DNA of 64,000 bases from Mesostigma viride (Eukaryota; Streptophyta; Mesostigmatophyceae; Mesostigmatales; Mesostigmataceae): positions 2,641,509-2,705,508 of the forward strand of contig RPFO01000448.1 in NCBI GenBank assembly GCA_009746045.1, in the 5' to 3' direction. The stretch's first letter is position 1. The number at the start of each line of letters is the position of its first letter. Below the pieces are notes generated by a model. That model saw nothing but the letters and a program-made list of their open reading frames with translations, was not told the DNA's origin and searched no databases. Positions 1-11,581 of this stretch are shown here, one piece after another. The position numbers and the translations under genes were made by a program.

Positions 1-97
1 TACGACTACGACTACGACTACGACTACGACTACGACTACGACTACGACTACGACTACGACTACGACTACGACTACGACTACGACGACGACGACGACT
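1..97. repeat. TACGAC hexanucleotide microsatellite
   Basis: Uninterrupted TACGAC units run from the window edge to about base 85 and then pass into GAC and TAC triplets. The array lies in the intron downstream of the last visible dynein exon (minus strand) and probably continues left of the window. Confidence 0.95.
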
Positions 98-144
98 GCT
101 ACTACTACTATCATAATAAAAAATAAAATGCGTCCCACACTCAC

Positions 145-1588
145 CAGCGTATCCTCGGTGATCTCTCGCAGCTTGTATGCCTGCGCGTGGCGTGTGGCGA
201 AGATGAATGGGTCCTCCGCGCGGAAGTACAGGTGGACCCTGCTCCGACAACACGATGCGAAATATATTACGATATTTCAATATACATGCACACCACATTA
301 TACACACGATATATACCTTGTTAAACAAGTCATGTAGCGTAAGCCATGGTATCAGGAACGCACCCATGAAATGTGGTCAAGGAACGCGGATACTGGGCTG
401 CAACAAGGCTCTGGAGACCAAGCCATAAAGGGAGGTAGGTCGAGGTCAGGTGGGCCACCCGGGCCAATGTCATCGCATCAAGGAGGGGGAGATCCGAATG
501 CATGTGTGTGTATGTATGTATGTGTGTTGAAACGCAGCATGTCTATGCTTACTGGCCTAAAGCCGCGGAGAAGGCCGTGGGCGCGGCGATGAGGAGAGAC
601 TATGCACACCTGCTCTTACAAGCACCACACAGCCAGCAGCTGCCATGATTGGTGTGTGGCTAGTGACAGTGACGTATGCACAGACAGCATCAGCATCATG
701 TCCTACCATGTAGGGAATCACCATGATAGATACAACTGTGATGAACATGGATGCAGCCATTTGGATTCATTTCATACAAGTATGGCAAACTGACAGGCCG
801 TGCCGTGTCGTGCACACACATGAACCTTCTTTTCTTTTCTTGAAGGCATCACTTGCGCCTAGACCTGTGCCTTTGCCAAGTCAACCTGTGCCCGACCCAC
901 TTGAGCGATTCGCCGCCACATCATATTCTGAACGTATTCGATCAGCTTCTCACTGCCCACCCCACTCGTACCTGGGCACCCACTCGGTCTCCTGTGTGTC
1001 ATCCCACTTGATCAAATACAGCCGCCCGTCACGGCTCTCCAGCGCCTTGCACGGCTCGAACCTCACTGCCTTGTGTTGGATCTTGGCCGCGAGGATCGCC
1101 CCCGCAGTCGCCTCCTTGTCCACGAGGGGGGCCACGTGGACGACATACGTGCGCACCGCGAACGCGGGGGTTCCTCCAGGGACCCCCAGCCACTGCTCGG
1201 GCGTGCGTGACTCGTAGTCCTCGTTGTCGAAAATTGCCAAGTCCATGGAGAACTCGGGCAGGATGATGCCGCCGGAACCTGGCCCGATATCGGCAGGGGC
1301 GATCCGGCCCAGCCCGTGCTGCTCGTGCAGCAGCTTCTCAATCGACTGCATCGCAAACAGCCGCTTCTTGCGCTCAATCTGGACCTTGCGGGGGATGTCT
1401 CCCGGTCGCGTCACAAAGGGGGCCAGGATCTTGGGGAGGAGAGCCGCGGGGAGCTCGTCCTCGTCAGCACCAGTCGAGTAGCTGCTGTCGCCGTTACCGA
1501 GGTTGGTGGCGCTACTGGCGACCACGCTCTCGGGTCCTCCACCCTCGGGGGGGGATTGCCTGGTGCCGCTCGGATCGGGCGTGGTGGC
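145..1588 (-). CDS. Axonemal dynein heavy chain, N-terminal region (two exons, partial)
   Basis: Two coding exons on the minus strand: 1588-972 and 238-145. The first follows a pyrimidine-rich acceptor ending in CAG and ends at a CAG/GTACG donor. The second follows a GCAG acceptor and ends at a CTG/GTGAGTG donor. They join in phase inside an Arg codon, giving the run WVPRVHLYFRAEDPF. The first exon holds IPRKVQIERKKRLFAMQSIEKLL and then DNEDYESRTPEQWL; these match, from memory of the family, the segment before the dynein tail in inner-arm axonemal heavy chains (IERKRRL, RTPEEWL, WVPRI..LF.AEDP). The product would be a ciliary motor subunit. The Pro/Ser-rich start of exon 1 is poorly conserved. 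Exons upstream of 1588 were not found and the rest of this very large gene lies left of the window. The 733-bp intron between the exons has no other coding signal. The dynein assignment is firm to family; the exact paralogue is not determined. Confidence 0.75.
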
Positions 1589-4249
1589 CTGAGTGGGGGG
1601 GGAGGGGGGCCGTACGGTCCGGGAGGGGAGAGAGGGAATGTTAGAGTTCGTGAGGAGAAGAAATGGTGGGTAGGCATGTGTGGTCAGGCGGTTACATGGA
1701 CACAACAGATCCAGACCCAACCGAGACATGTTTTTTACCATGGCTTCAGGCAAACTGTGCCCAGCCTTGATGGGCACGGTACGTGCGGCAGTGGCGTCCA
1801 GACAGCAGCAGCAAGGGCAAGGACTGCTAGCACGGGTGACAACACCATATAGAGCAAAGTAATGGCAGTGGCCACGGCACCATGGCCTCCGATATGATGA
1901 CCGGTGTGGCCGGGAAGCATCACTATCATGACTATTGAACATGGTTAATTGATCAAACTGGCAGCTGCAGCTGCGTTGCTGAGTGTGATAAGGGCGGGCA
2001 CGGAAATGGCAACAAGCCTGATGGTGGTAGCGGTGCCAAGGAGAAGAACGGTATCAGACGGAGGATGGGAGCGGTGGCCAAGAAAATAACAAGGTAGCCC
2101 TATTCAGCAAGCGCTTTCCTGGCATACACCAAGGTGACTTGTGACAGGGCAATATCCCATCCAGCTGTGCTGTATGCAAGCAAGGCCCTACGGAGCTCAC
2201 AAGTCCAAATCCATCCTGGGAAGATGTGGCCACCAGATGTGACAACCCAGCTGCCGGCACAATCGACACCTGTGGACGCAAGTGGAAACTCCATTAGCAT
2301 AACCCATAAGGGAAATATATGACTCTGCATGTCACTGAATGAGTCCAGCACACATCATTTGTATGGCCTCATCCTTCGCAGAGACTCTTGTGCGTATGTG
2401 CTGAGGATTTAGCTGACCAGGCTTTGCGCTCAAGACCACCAAATTGGACAGCTGGCATTCAAGGATAGTTGCATGCTTGGTAAATCCTGCTATGCAGCAA
2501 AGATCCGAGTTGCTGCCTCTACTGCCATAGCGCTTTTGGTTCACATCCAGTTGCCAGCCGTTAAGTGATACTAGAGTTGCTAGCATGAGTCCCATAGTCC
2601 AGCGAAGCACAAGGGGCAACAGTAACCCACGATGAAACAGTATGTAGGCCTTGCATTTTCGAGGTCCACGGGAAAAGTTCCAGAACGACTTTGAATTTTT
2701 TCCTTACATCACGTGAGCTTGGTCTGGGTGCCAAAGGCGACTGCGATCCGTTTGATTGACCCTCAGTCAGCTTCTGGGATGACCCTAAGCCGCTGGAGGC
2801 CAGAGGGGAACCGCTCGACTGCGGCGAAAACCCTGGGCTGCCAGCGGGCTTTACCAGGCGGGCTGTTGTTTCGTTTCATAAGCAGGCGCCGGAAAAACAC
2901 ACGAGCAAGCGCCAAATGGAACTGTAAATTGACATTTCAACGGACTTGTTAATGCTCATCTCAACGGATAAGGGAAACACATTCCAGCGTACTATCAAAG
3001 GTTGGTGTTTGTCGTTTCCAAAGCAACAGATCTTACCCCTCGGCCTCGGAGATGAGACTGACAGCACGCCGGCCTGGCCTTTAGGGGACATTGTAGGTTG
3101 AGGTGGAGCCGGCATGGCAGCTACTATCGCTTAGTCGGTTGCAATAACAAGTGCCCCTCTTGTCGCTTGGCAGTGCCTTCAAATCCTCCTCCCTTGCTCA
3201 TTAAGGAGCCAATCCTTGCCGTGGAGCGTGCCCCGTGTCTCAAATTACGAATCGCCATATATCGACTACATGCCAACGATTGATAATGCTTTCTTCCTTT
3301 CGATAAATCCTCGAGCAGTAGGCGTTGGCCTTTATGTCATTCTTGTGCGCAAATATTTTTTACTCGCTCCACCACTCTATTCGATGGCTGCTGCTAATTT
3401 AGGCGAGAACGACAATCATGGTGAATTTTGCTGGTAAATTGTGCCCGTATGTTCGTGTATGCCTTGCTCCTTGGCCCTGCAAAAAAAGTACCTTCAGCTT
3501 AGGGAGCCGTCTTAACTTCGAGTATCTCACCAATCACGTACCTCACTTAAACAGTTACTGGCATACTTGTACAGTTGTTGTTGTTGCTGTTGTTTTTTGC
3601 TCCCACGCACTTGTATCTATAGTTGTTGTTGTTGTTTTGTCCCACGCCGCAGTCAGCAGCAGAGAATTCGTATCTATAGTAACATAACCCCCGATATACC
3701 ACCGATACAATTATCTCCGGCCACTTTAATTAGGATTCGCTGATACTCATTTCCCCTCTCACCTCTTTGGTCCATAATTGGCTAATAAAAATATACCCAT
3801 TTCCCCGAAAAAAATTATCTCCGGCCAGGATCCGGCCAGGAGCAAACCAGATCTTTCCGCGCTCCGAGCATCAAGGAATTTGCCGGGAACGACCGGTGCA
3901 GTACTGCCTGTGCGAGTCAGACCGCAGTCTCCGTATGTTTCTGGTACGATATTCATAAATAAATGATCCTGATCTATCCCGATTTCAGGCGACGCCCGTA
4001 CGGCAGTCTATCACTTGCCACTTCCTGAATCACCATTCTTCTGATGGCAACGCTCCTGTCAGTCGTCAGCAACACGCGGGACTTCGAAGCCACGGCCCTA
4101 CGCCGATCTGATAACACCCCTGCTCTTTATCTGTTTTTGGCGGAAGCCTTCGTGGGCAGCTCTTGTGATCTGCGTCGCCATCGCCAGGCAACAAAGAAGA
4201 TAATCCGCGTACCAATTAATCGCTTTGATTCGCACCCCTAAATTGTAAA
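1589..4249. other. Non-coding stretch, no gene recognised
   Basis: Contains only short frames on both strands without recognisable domains. It presumably includes the upstream intron and 5' region of the dynein gene. A GTT-rich simple stretch lies at about 3575-3640. No RNA gene or transposon ends were seen. Confidence 0.5.
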
Positions 4250-4767
4250 ATGGCTCGAAGCACTATCAAAGCCGGTCTTGTCCTGGCTGCCTTGTTGGTC
4301 GCAATTTCCGTTACTGGCGCCGTTGCACGGAGCGCCCCGGCCCACGCAGGAGGTAAGCCATTGCTGGCAGCAACCAGTATTCCTTGCACACCGTGGTGAA
4401 ATAATTCAGAATTGATATGAGATTGCGAAGGTTTCCCGAGATTATCTTCTGATTCCGTGTTTGGGGCTGTGCTGCCGCTTGTGGGCGTGTTGTGGTCCGA
4501 ACAGTTTACGTGGAGTTTGATGAGTACACGAACCTTCGCCCTGAGTTCCGGCGGCAATTGCTCGAAGAGATGGAGGAGGATGAGCAAGAGGAAGCTGAGG
4601 ACGTGGACGATAATGACGACGACAATAATGACAACGAGGAGGAAGAGGTTGAGGACTCCGAATCTGACAGCGCTGATGATGATTATCAGAGCTTTGACGA
4701 TGGAGAGGATGTGTTTGACAATGCTGACTTCGACAGCGACGACGTCGAGGATATCGACGTGGAGTAA
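4250..4767 (+). CDS. Small secreted, highly acidic protein (two exons)
   Basis: Exon 1 is 4250-4352 and exon 2 is 4505-4767; the 152-bp intron has a GAG/GTAAGC donor and an ACAG acceptor, and splicing keeps frame (phase 1). The product is 121 residues. Residues 1-31 form a good signal peptide: a basic start (MARSTIK), a hydrophobic core (AGLVLAALLVAISVTGAVA), and small residues around ARSAPAHA. The mature part begins VYVEFDEYTNLRPEFRRQLLEEM and becomes almost purely Asp/Glu with Asn and Ser, ending VEDIDVE before TAA. Such tails can bind Ca2+ or basic polymers, but that is inference. No family is recognised. The splice frame, signal peptide and single clean frame on both sides of the intron argue for a real gene despite the low-complexity tail. 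The intron falls at the likely signal-peptide/mature junction. Confidence 0.65.
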
Positions 4768-5527
4768 GCAGGAGCGTCTCATGATGCTAAGCCGCCATTA
4801 ATCTCGTCAGACACCAGCTCTGTGACAACACCCTCATCCGATCGCATGTTCATGATTCGAGACTGGCAAAGAAAGCCGCGCGTTCCACCGCGAGCTAAAC
4901 GCAACTGATTTCTCGCGCAGAGCGGTGTTAGCGTCGCAGTTGCATCTTACCATCCTACTCTCTGTTATCTCTTTGATGGGATCTTGTACATATTCCCGAT
5001 GAGAAGCAACGTGGCGCTACGGGGCACGATGAGATGCTCCCAAAGGAATCACCCCATGTGTAGCTTGGCATTACTGTGCCCACGGACAATGCCGCATCCA
5101 CGTAGGCTAATCATTTGATTTTCATAGGGCACACGGATTGTGCTGAGCAGCCCTGTAGGTACTGCAGTAGATATCTTCCCTCTCTCACTCTTTATTTCTT
5201 TTGTAAGTTTTGGACCACATCAAGTAGGTTCAATGTCGAGCAGAAAAGCTCATAAATGGAACCCATTCATTGTGGTGAATGTAAAGGAACTCATGTTTGG
5301 TATTCAGTTTGGTATTCATCTATGCTTTTGCTTTTAATTTCAAGATATGCAAAATTGATCTTCATTAACCCTATCAGAAATTGTGGAAATACAGCAAAAT
5401 TTGTATCCTAAAGGCATGCACACGCCCTCCCACGTGTTAAGTACGTGAGTGCATCAGTCCGAGGGTTTGTACATAGCCCCCCAACGGGACTGCACGAGAC
5501 AACGAAGTAGACAACCGAACTAGATGA
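4768..5527. other. Intergenic, nothing recognised
   Basis: Moderately AT-rich sequence after the acidic-protein gene. It probably includes its 3' UTR. No frame, RNA or repeat that I recognise. Confidence 0.5.
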
Positions 5528-5727
5528 AGTGAGACAACTATGCCTGGACGCATGGCGATCCAACGCCGTGGAAGGACTAGGGTAGTTGTCTGAGAGGAAA
5601 GACGCGAAGGCCGCGGGAGCCGTTTGGCTATCTCTAGGTAGACCTGCATGGAGGGAGACAAGAAAGGTTGATAGGGAAAACACACATACATACACACACA
5701 TTTCTGGCCTGCGCTGGTTGTCTCTTT
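5528..5727. mobile_element. GAGACAAC-ended short interspersed element
   Basis: Begins GTGAGACAACTATGCCTGGA and ends with CTGGTTGTCTC, so GAGACAAC and GTTGTCTC form short terminal inverted repeats. An internal GTAGTTGTCT at about 5582 closes a smaller unit of roughly 65 bp. The left part recurs inverted at 42545-42635 and in altered form at 26458-26540. The right end (GGCCTGCGCTGGTTGTCTC) recurs at 18520-18545, 26595-26620 and, inverted, at 26758-26790. No coding capacity. Class is unknown; a MITE-like DNA element is the simplest reading. Confidence 0.5.
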
Positions 5728-5730
5728 GAT

Positions 5731-5956
5731 ACACACACACACACACACACACCACCACCACCACCACCACCACCACCACCACCACCACCACCACCACCAC
5801 CACCACCACCACCACCACCACCACCACCACCACCACCACCACCACCACCACCACCACCACCACCACCACCACCACCACCACCACCACCACCACCACCACC
5901 ACCACCACCACCACCACCACCACCACCACCACCACCACCACCACCACCACCACCAC
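5731..5956. repeat. AC then ACC microsatellite
   Basis: AC dinucleotides (5731-5752) pass directly into about 68 uninterrupted ACC triplets (5751-5956). The long poly-Pro, poly-His, poly-Val, poly-Trp and poly-Gly frames here are artefacts of the repeat. Confidence 0.98.
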
Positions 5957-6030
5957 GACCAGCACAAACAACCAAAACTAAGAAGGAAATGAGGGAACGC
6001 ATACACAAATACACGAAGGGGCTAAAAGAA

Positions 6031-6103
6031 TAATTAATTAATTAATTAGACTCGTGCTCCCGTTGGGGAGTCACGGAGCATTAACCCCGATGGATGGATG
6101 GAT
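6031..6103 (-). mobile_element. Retroelement 3' end module with stem-loop and TTAA tail
   Basis: On the minus strand this reads a few CCAT units, CGGGGTTAATGCTC, a bulged stem-loop (CGTG, bulge A, CTCCC, loop CAAC, GGGAG, CACG), AGTC, and then a (TTAA)-type tail. The same module occurs at 8428-8503, 25780-25850 and 27178-27236. It is consistent with the 3' terminus of a non-LTR element or a SINE that uses its machinery. Confidence 0.55.
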
Positions 6104-6391
6104 GGGTGCAAACATTCCTACCGGTCTAATCTATCTACATTGGCTACATACTACATCTAAAAGAATAAGTAAGGAGTATATGTACATTACAAAGGGAAAA
6201 AGAAAAAAGAGAAAGAAAGAAAGAAAAAAGAAAAGAAAAGGTAAAAGGTAGTAATACGAACAATGATAAATAAAAACAAAGTAAAGAATATTAATAATAA
6301 CAAAAACAAAAATGGAATAAAGGAAGGTCAATGCTGGGATGTGGTGAGGCACAGGTGATGTTGGAGTACTAGTGAACTAGATGACGGCCGC

Positions 6392-6528
6392 ATGAGACAA
6401 CTATTCCTGGACGCAATTAAGGTGGTCCAACATCGTGTGAAGACTACAGCATGGTGTTCGATCGATCCAGCTATGTTTACCCCAATTGATAAATTTGTAG
6501 ATATGCATTTGGGGATGTAGTTGTCTCA
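6392..6528. mobile_element. TGAGACAACTA-ended short element
   Basis: About 137 bp bounded by a perfect 11-bp inverted repeat, TGAGACAACTA on the left and TAGTTGTCTCA on the right. The left end continues TTCCTGGACGC as in the other family members. The interior is unlike the 5.5-kb copy, so only the ends are shared. Confidence 0.5.
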
Positions 6529-6537
6529 CTTAATACG

Positions 6538-7262
6538 TGGATCTTTCTAGCCTTGAAGCCAGGACCGCCCACACCGAGGCCCTGGCCACGCATGTCCCAG
6601 ATATCGCGGCGCAGACGACCACCATCGATCCCAACCCAGCCCACCCGGCAGGACGCTGGCAACCTCCCGCCACTCTCCTGATAATGCGGACCTGCTGGGT
6701 CGGCAACCGCCTCGACCACGGACGCCATCATCACGAGACTCCAGGTGATGGAGGCACACCGCCGGCTAGGCGGAGGAATTAACGGGAGGCCACCGATCGC
6801 GCCCGCCGCGAGTGCCTAGTGGTGCTGCGTCGTTTCCCCCAGGAGCCTGGGGAGATCGATCATCGACGTCAACCACTCTTGTGGACGAGCTCAAGAACAA
6901 GCTTATTACCCTCCTGGGACTGGCGGGTGAGCTAGAGCTGCCCGTGGGCACCGCCGGTGCCCACGGCCTTCGGACCCACACATGTGCACACAGGACAAGG
7001 CGGCTCAGTCCCCCACCATGCAGACATACGTCCTGCATGCTCACCTTCAGGTCCATCTCGAGAGCGGCGGTTGCTCTCTCGTCGCAAGAGGTTGCACGAC
7101 CTCCCCTGGACGCTGGACGACGACCTGACTCCCGCTCAGCAGCAGCAGCGACGCGACCTGTGACCGGAATGCCTCCGACACAAGCAAGACTACGGCGCAA
7201 CAAGCCCAACTTAGGTCTATTGGAGGGGCGGGGACTTGATGATCAACCACAAGATGCGGGAG
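6538..7262 (+). pseudogene. Non-LTR retrotransposon ORF1 remnant
   Basis: Frameshifted coding debris that reads, across frames, LEARTAHTEALATHVPDIAAQ (coiled-coil-like), then WTLDDDLTPAQQQQRRDL, and near the end VYWRGGDLMINHK. The same three blocks occur in order in the better-preserved copy at 46734-47780. The combination of a coiled coil, an LxDDLTPAQ segment and a terminal YWRGGxLY block resembles the C-terminal half of L1-type ORF1 RNA-binding proteins. Stops and frameshifts make it non-functional. Confidence 0.6.
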
Positions 7263-7685
7263 CCCCCTCAGTGGCCCCACGGGCTAGATTAGCCAATTCC
7301 TAGAGTAGCCTGTAACGGTGTAGCTAGCCCTTGTAGCTTATAGGCCTTGTAGCCGGCACGGTAGCCAAAATGTGCATGCATTAATTATGATCGTGCACGG
7401 TAGGCGGCCTAGCCTTGCCTCTACAGGGCTCCCGTGTAGCCAGTTGCTCTAGTTGCGCGGGCCCCACCGCCAGCCTAATCTATATGCCCCGCCCCGCCGG
7501 CCATGCATGGTGCACGTTCGCTCACGCCACCACAACAGCCACCATGCAATGCTCACACGGGCCGGTCTTATTGCACCTACAGTGAGTTATGAAGTGAGAC
7601 AACTATATGCCAGCCGGATCGTTTCGCGTACGGGGATCCGACTGCACATGCATGCACGTACCTGTGGCATGCCACTGGCATGACT

Positions 7686-8290
7686 GCATGAGGGCCGACG
7701 AGATTCTGGCAGCGGTCGTGCCGGAAACTCGCGCCGCCGATATTGGTGTCATGCAGCTCTTCCGGGACATCTATAATTGCGTTCTGCTGTACGTCGTCGC
7801 AACCGCCCCCAGCGGCCTGGCAACACAGCTTTCGCACGATGCTGGACAAAAACAAAGGGTTGCCCGCCGACCCCGGCAACTACTACAGAGGTTTGTGCAT
7901 CCAAAGTGCCCCCTCAACTGAGCTTCTCATGCCGCCGCTCATCCTGAACCGCCCTGGACGGCCGGCCACCTCAGGGAGACTCAGCTCCGCTTCCGTCCAG
8001 GCCGCAACACAGCACAAGCGCTCTTCGCTACTCGCCGCCTCGTGGAAGAACTGCACTGCCTCCAGCCTGGTGAGTCCCCTCTGCACCTTGTGCTGGTGGA
8101 CTTCATCAAAGCCTTCGATTCGGTTTTCATGGTCTGCGCTGTGGGACATCCTCGCTCTGTTGCGGATCCCCACCCCCCTTATTGCTGTCATCCGCAACGT
8201 GTATGAAGGGTCCACCACCTCCGTGCGCACTTCCTACGGGACCACGCCACCATTGACGCCCTTTACAGAAGGGTGTGTGGCAGGGCTGTG
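7686..8290 (+). pseudogene. Non-LTR reverse transcriptase fragment (N-terminal RT blocks)
   Basis: Broken frames give, in order, LPADPGNYYRGLCIQS (the PxxYRxI block at the start of LINE RTs), QLRFRPGRNTAQALFATRRLVEEL (the GFRPGRST block) and LHLVLVDFIKAFDSV at about 8090-8125, which is RT motif A with its catalytic Asp. Several frameshifts separate them. The fragment stops before the YADD block; a matching C-terminal portion lies at 21012-21300. No endonuclease domain was seen between the ORF1 remnant and this fragment. Confidence 0.75.
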
Positions 8291-8297
8291 TGCTGAT

Positions 8298-8345
8298 TAA
8301 ATTGTAACATATCTCCGTTGGGAGCTAGTACATGTAGCACATATC
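8298..8345 (-). mobile_element. Decayed LINE 3' stem-loop
   Basis: On the minus strand this reads ACATGTACTAG, CTCCCAACGGAG, ATATGT, a decayed form of the stem-loop at 23971-23995. It is in the opposite orientation to the RT fragment just upstream, so it belongs to another insertion. Confidence 0.35.
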
Positions 8346-8427
8346 CCTGAGAAGGGGCATATGGCTTTTAATTAATACATCATTAGAATAGAGTTGGCTT
8401 GATGTTGTAGATAGACCGGTAGGATTG

Positions 8428-8503
8428 TGTGTCCCCATCCATCCATCCACTATCGGGGATAATGCTCCGTGACTCCCCAACAGGAGCACGAGTCTAATTA
8501 AGG
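8428..8503 (+). mobile_element. Retroelement 3' end module
   Basis: Three CCAT units, then CTATCGGGGATAATGCTC, a stem-loop (CGTG, bulge A, CTCC, loop, GGAG, CACG), AGTC and a short TAATTAA tail. Same module as at 6031-6103, opposite orientation. Confidence 0.5.
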
Positions 8504-9874
8504 GGACTCGCACGTCCAAAAGCCTGAAAAACTGACTTAAATGAATATCAGTTCCAATGCACTAGGGAACCATCTAGTGATGATTGAGTACCATAAATAT
8601 GATGTTTGGACATTCATGCCACCACTTGTTGGGGGTACTACCCCCAACCACGCACCGGTGGCGAGCTAAAAATAGAAAAAGACGCTATTTATGAGATATT
8701 TTGCCCAAGACAAACCACTTATCCAAATGACCTGCCCATACATTTCTGCAAAGTTCCCCCACTTTTTTAAAAGCTGGGCTATTTACATGGCCAAAATGGT
8801 CACATTTGTTTGAGTTATTAATTTTCCCGCAAAATGGGTACTTTTTTGAGCCAAAAAAAAAATCAAATCATTAACACATCAGATTGGGTCATCCATACAT
8901 TTTAAATTCCACTGAGTGTGGGGAAACACAACCCCAAAGTTTGAGCTCATTCTGACAAGCGTAGCTCAAGTTATTGATTTTCCTGTGATGCCACCTGGGT
9001 AGGCGCTAAAAGAGAATTGAGCTAGTGCTGAGCCAAAATGACATCTGTTTTGCTAACCTAGACACCCAAAAACATGCCCACTTTGATCACGGAGTGTGAG
9101 GAGGATGTCCGGAGCGTCATACGCCCCACCCCTCCATCGGCACAGCCAGCCTTGTGAGTCTACCCTTAACAACAAGGCTGGTAGGACGACACGCCTGAGC
9201 AGCATATGTCATGCCTATCTCAGGCTAATAATGTGTTATTTTGTGCCAACAACCAAGTTGTTCCACCCAACAACACATTAAAAACCCTCTTCCAAAATGC
9301 CCAACCGACAAGCCGGACATGTGGAGGACCACACACGCAGTATATAAAGAGAAAATAAGCTGACTTTTTATCCAGCCAACCTGTGGCTAGCTGCTCTGGT
9401 TAGCATGACAAAGGCTATCATTTACTCAGTGGGAAAGGTGAAGAGACCATTGGAACAACCTACCTGACGCATGTGCCACCAAAGCATTGTGTCCCGCAAA
9501 ATGCACACTGCCTCCTTTCTAACAAGCACGAGCCACTTTCTTTAGGAGACAGGTGCCAGCTCGTCAGTGTCTGGGGAAAATGATGCCGCTGCTTAGGAAG
9601 ACCGCGTGAATTTCCTCGAACACAACTGTCTATAAAGCAAAAGAAATTTCAGAGAAGCATGGAAATAAAAGCATTACACCTTCCCGACAGGTTGTGGGCC
9701 ACGCCGGCGCTGCAGCAAGCCAGCCACGTCACAGACGAACTTGCTAAAAAACATCCAGGAATCCAGCGATGCAGCGCCAGGACCCGCAACTTCATGGCTG
9801 CATCTGGCCGGAAAGAAGGCAAAAAGCTTACGCTCAACGAGCTAAGAAAGCAGGAAAGCGCTATCTTAGGACGT
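8504..9874. other. AT-rich non-coding stretch, nothing recognised
   Basis: About 1.4 kb of lower-GC sequence with no long frame, no family I recognise and no clear repeat ends. It stops at the TTAA target site of the first piggyBac-like element. Confidence 0.5.
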
Positions 9875-9878
9875 TTAA

Positions 9879-11577
9879 CCCCTAAATGGTCTGGCTGCCG
9901 ATTTTCCGCCTAAAACTGAGTTACAGCCGACACGTCGGCCCCTTCTCGGGGGACCAAATGCCGCGAAAACTATTGAGAATTAGGAAACGTTTAGCTGAGA
10001 AGATCGAAAGTTTATAATTTTCCTCACAGCATGGTACTAGGGTTTGCATACTTCTGACAAAGTTATAGAGGTGTTCTGGCCGGTCAAAGTACAAGGGGTC
10101 AGGGTACTTTTTCACGTAAAACGTGCATTCCGGAAAACGACGACCTGGCCATGGCGGCTTGCGCCCACGCATGGCATTTACGTTTTCGTTCGAATTTTCT
10201 GACCAAACTCAGGAAATTGATTTTATACGTCCTAAAGATGATACAGGCCAATTTTTGGTTCGCGGGAATGCCATTTGATAGGTGTCGGCAGCGTTCTTGC
10301 TGGAAAAAACTGCGATCAGGCCGGACGATAGAAACGTTGACAGCAATACCTTTCCGGCGTATTTTAAAGGATATATTGGTTTCTTTGTACTTTTTATGAT
10401 ACATGGTAGTCGTAAACGTGCAAGGGTGGCCAGAAATCGCCGAATCCAGCGACCATGCTGCACAACTTTGGTGTTCCGAAATGCGCCATTTTGCGGCCAC
10501 CGCCTGGGCCAAGGTAACGCCATCCATGCCTGGTAAAGCTTAATCATCGTTTTCCTATCGATGTTTGACGTTTATATATACGTTCTAGCTTGTGTAGCAC
10601 ATTCTTTTTGCATTATTCATGCTCTTTCTTGACCCTGGCCTGGCCCCTTTCTAAAACACCCTTCTTAGATGCTTCCCTCAGTCAGTTGACCTGCCACAGG
10701 GTGATGGTGATAAGTTTTAGAGGCTGTATGGGTTTGAATACCTCCATATATGTTTGTTATACATTTCCCACACACATATTGCATGAGTGTGAGGCAGTTG
10801 GCTGGTCTCTGTGGCATCATCAAGCATGTAACCGGTGAGTAGAAGCTTCCCATTGTCAGCATGTGCCACCAGGTGTGCTGGCCATCACCTGGCAAGCTAT
10901 AGCAGCTTAGGCCTAGTTTATCCTTACTAGGGCAAGCTGAAATAGGCTTAAAATCACTAGTTTGTTGGTGGCTGCCTCCTAGAATGCATGCCTTGCGTAG
11001 GGTATCCGTACCACGTTACCTACATGCATGGACAAGGTGGCACCTGCACATAGGTGCCATGTAAGGGCAGTGTGATGATGCAGTTATGTTTCCCCATCAT
11101 TGTGGAAGGGAAATGTATTGTGCGGCATGGTTGGGGGCCATATTAGTAGGTATTAGTAGGTAGTATGCCCACTCCTACCCCCTTGGTTGCTTTTTACCAA
11201 CGGTACCCCTATGGGCTGTATTGGGTGTAACTGCTGGTATACCCACCCAAATGATGACCCCAATGGCTCAAACTGTTCAGCAACTAATTGTTTATCATCC
11301 CTGAAGTGGTAGGTGCCTAGCTCTTACAACATAATTCAAAATGCACATTCTACCAAAAATGAAAACGCTCGTCTTGACCCCCCTGACTTTGACGGCAGTT
11401 ATACATGGCCTACCCTGCATATATGTAAGGTTGTGATATACCAACCCGAAGGGCAACTCATGGACATGCTTGGCCCCCAAGGACAGCCATTGGATATGGG
11501 TGGGTTGGATGGCATCTGGTTTGCAAAATTGTGAAGTTACAGCCGATGCATCGGCAGTATTTCTGCCCATTTAGGGG
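9879..11577 (-). mobile_element. piggyBac-like non-autonomous element, copy 1
   Basis: A 1699-bp element flanked by TTAA at 9875-9878 and 11578-11581. The left end is CCCCTAAATGGTCT and the right end is CCATTTAGGGG, an inverted repeat of 11 or more bases. Subterminal GCCGATGCATCGGC-type palindromes lie near both ends. TTAA target duplication with CCC/GGG ends is the hallmark of the piggyBac superfamily. No transposase frame is present; internal frames match only the second copy's. Copy 2 (15037-16725) is highly similar along its whole length in the opposite orientation; strand is assigned relative to that copy. Confidence 0.85.
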
Positions 11578-11581
11578 TTAA

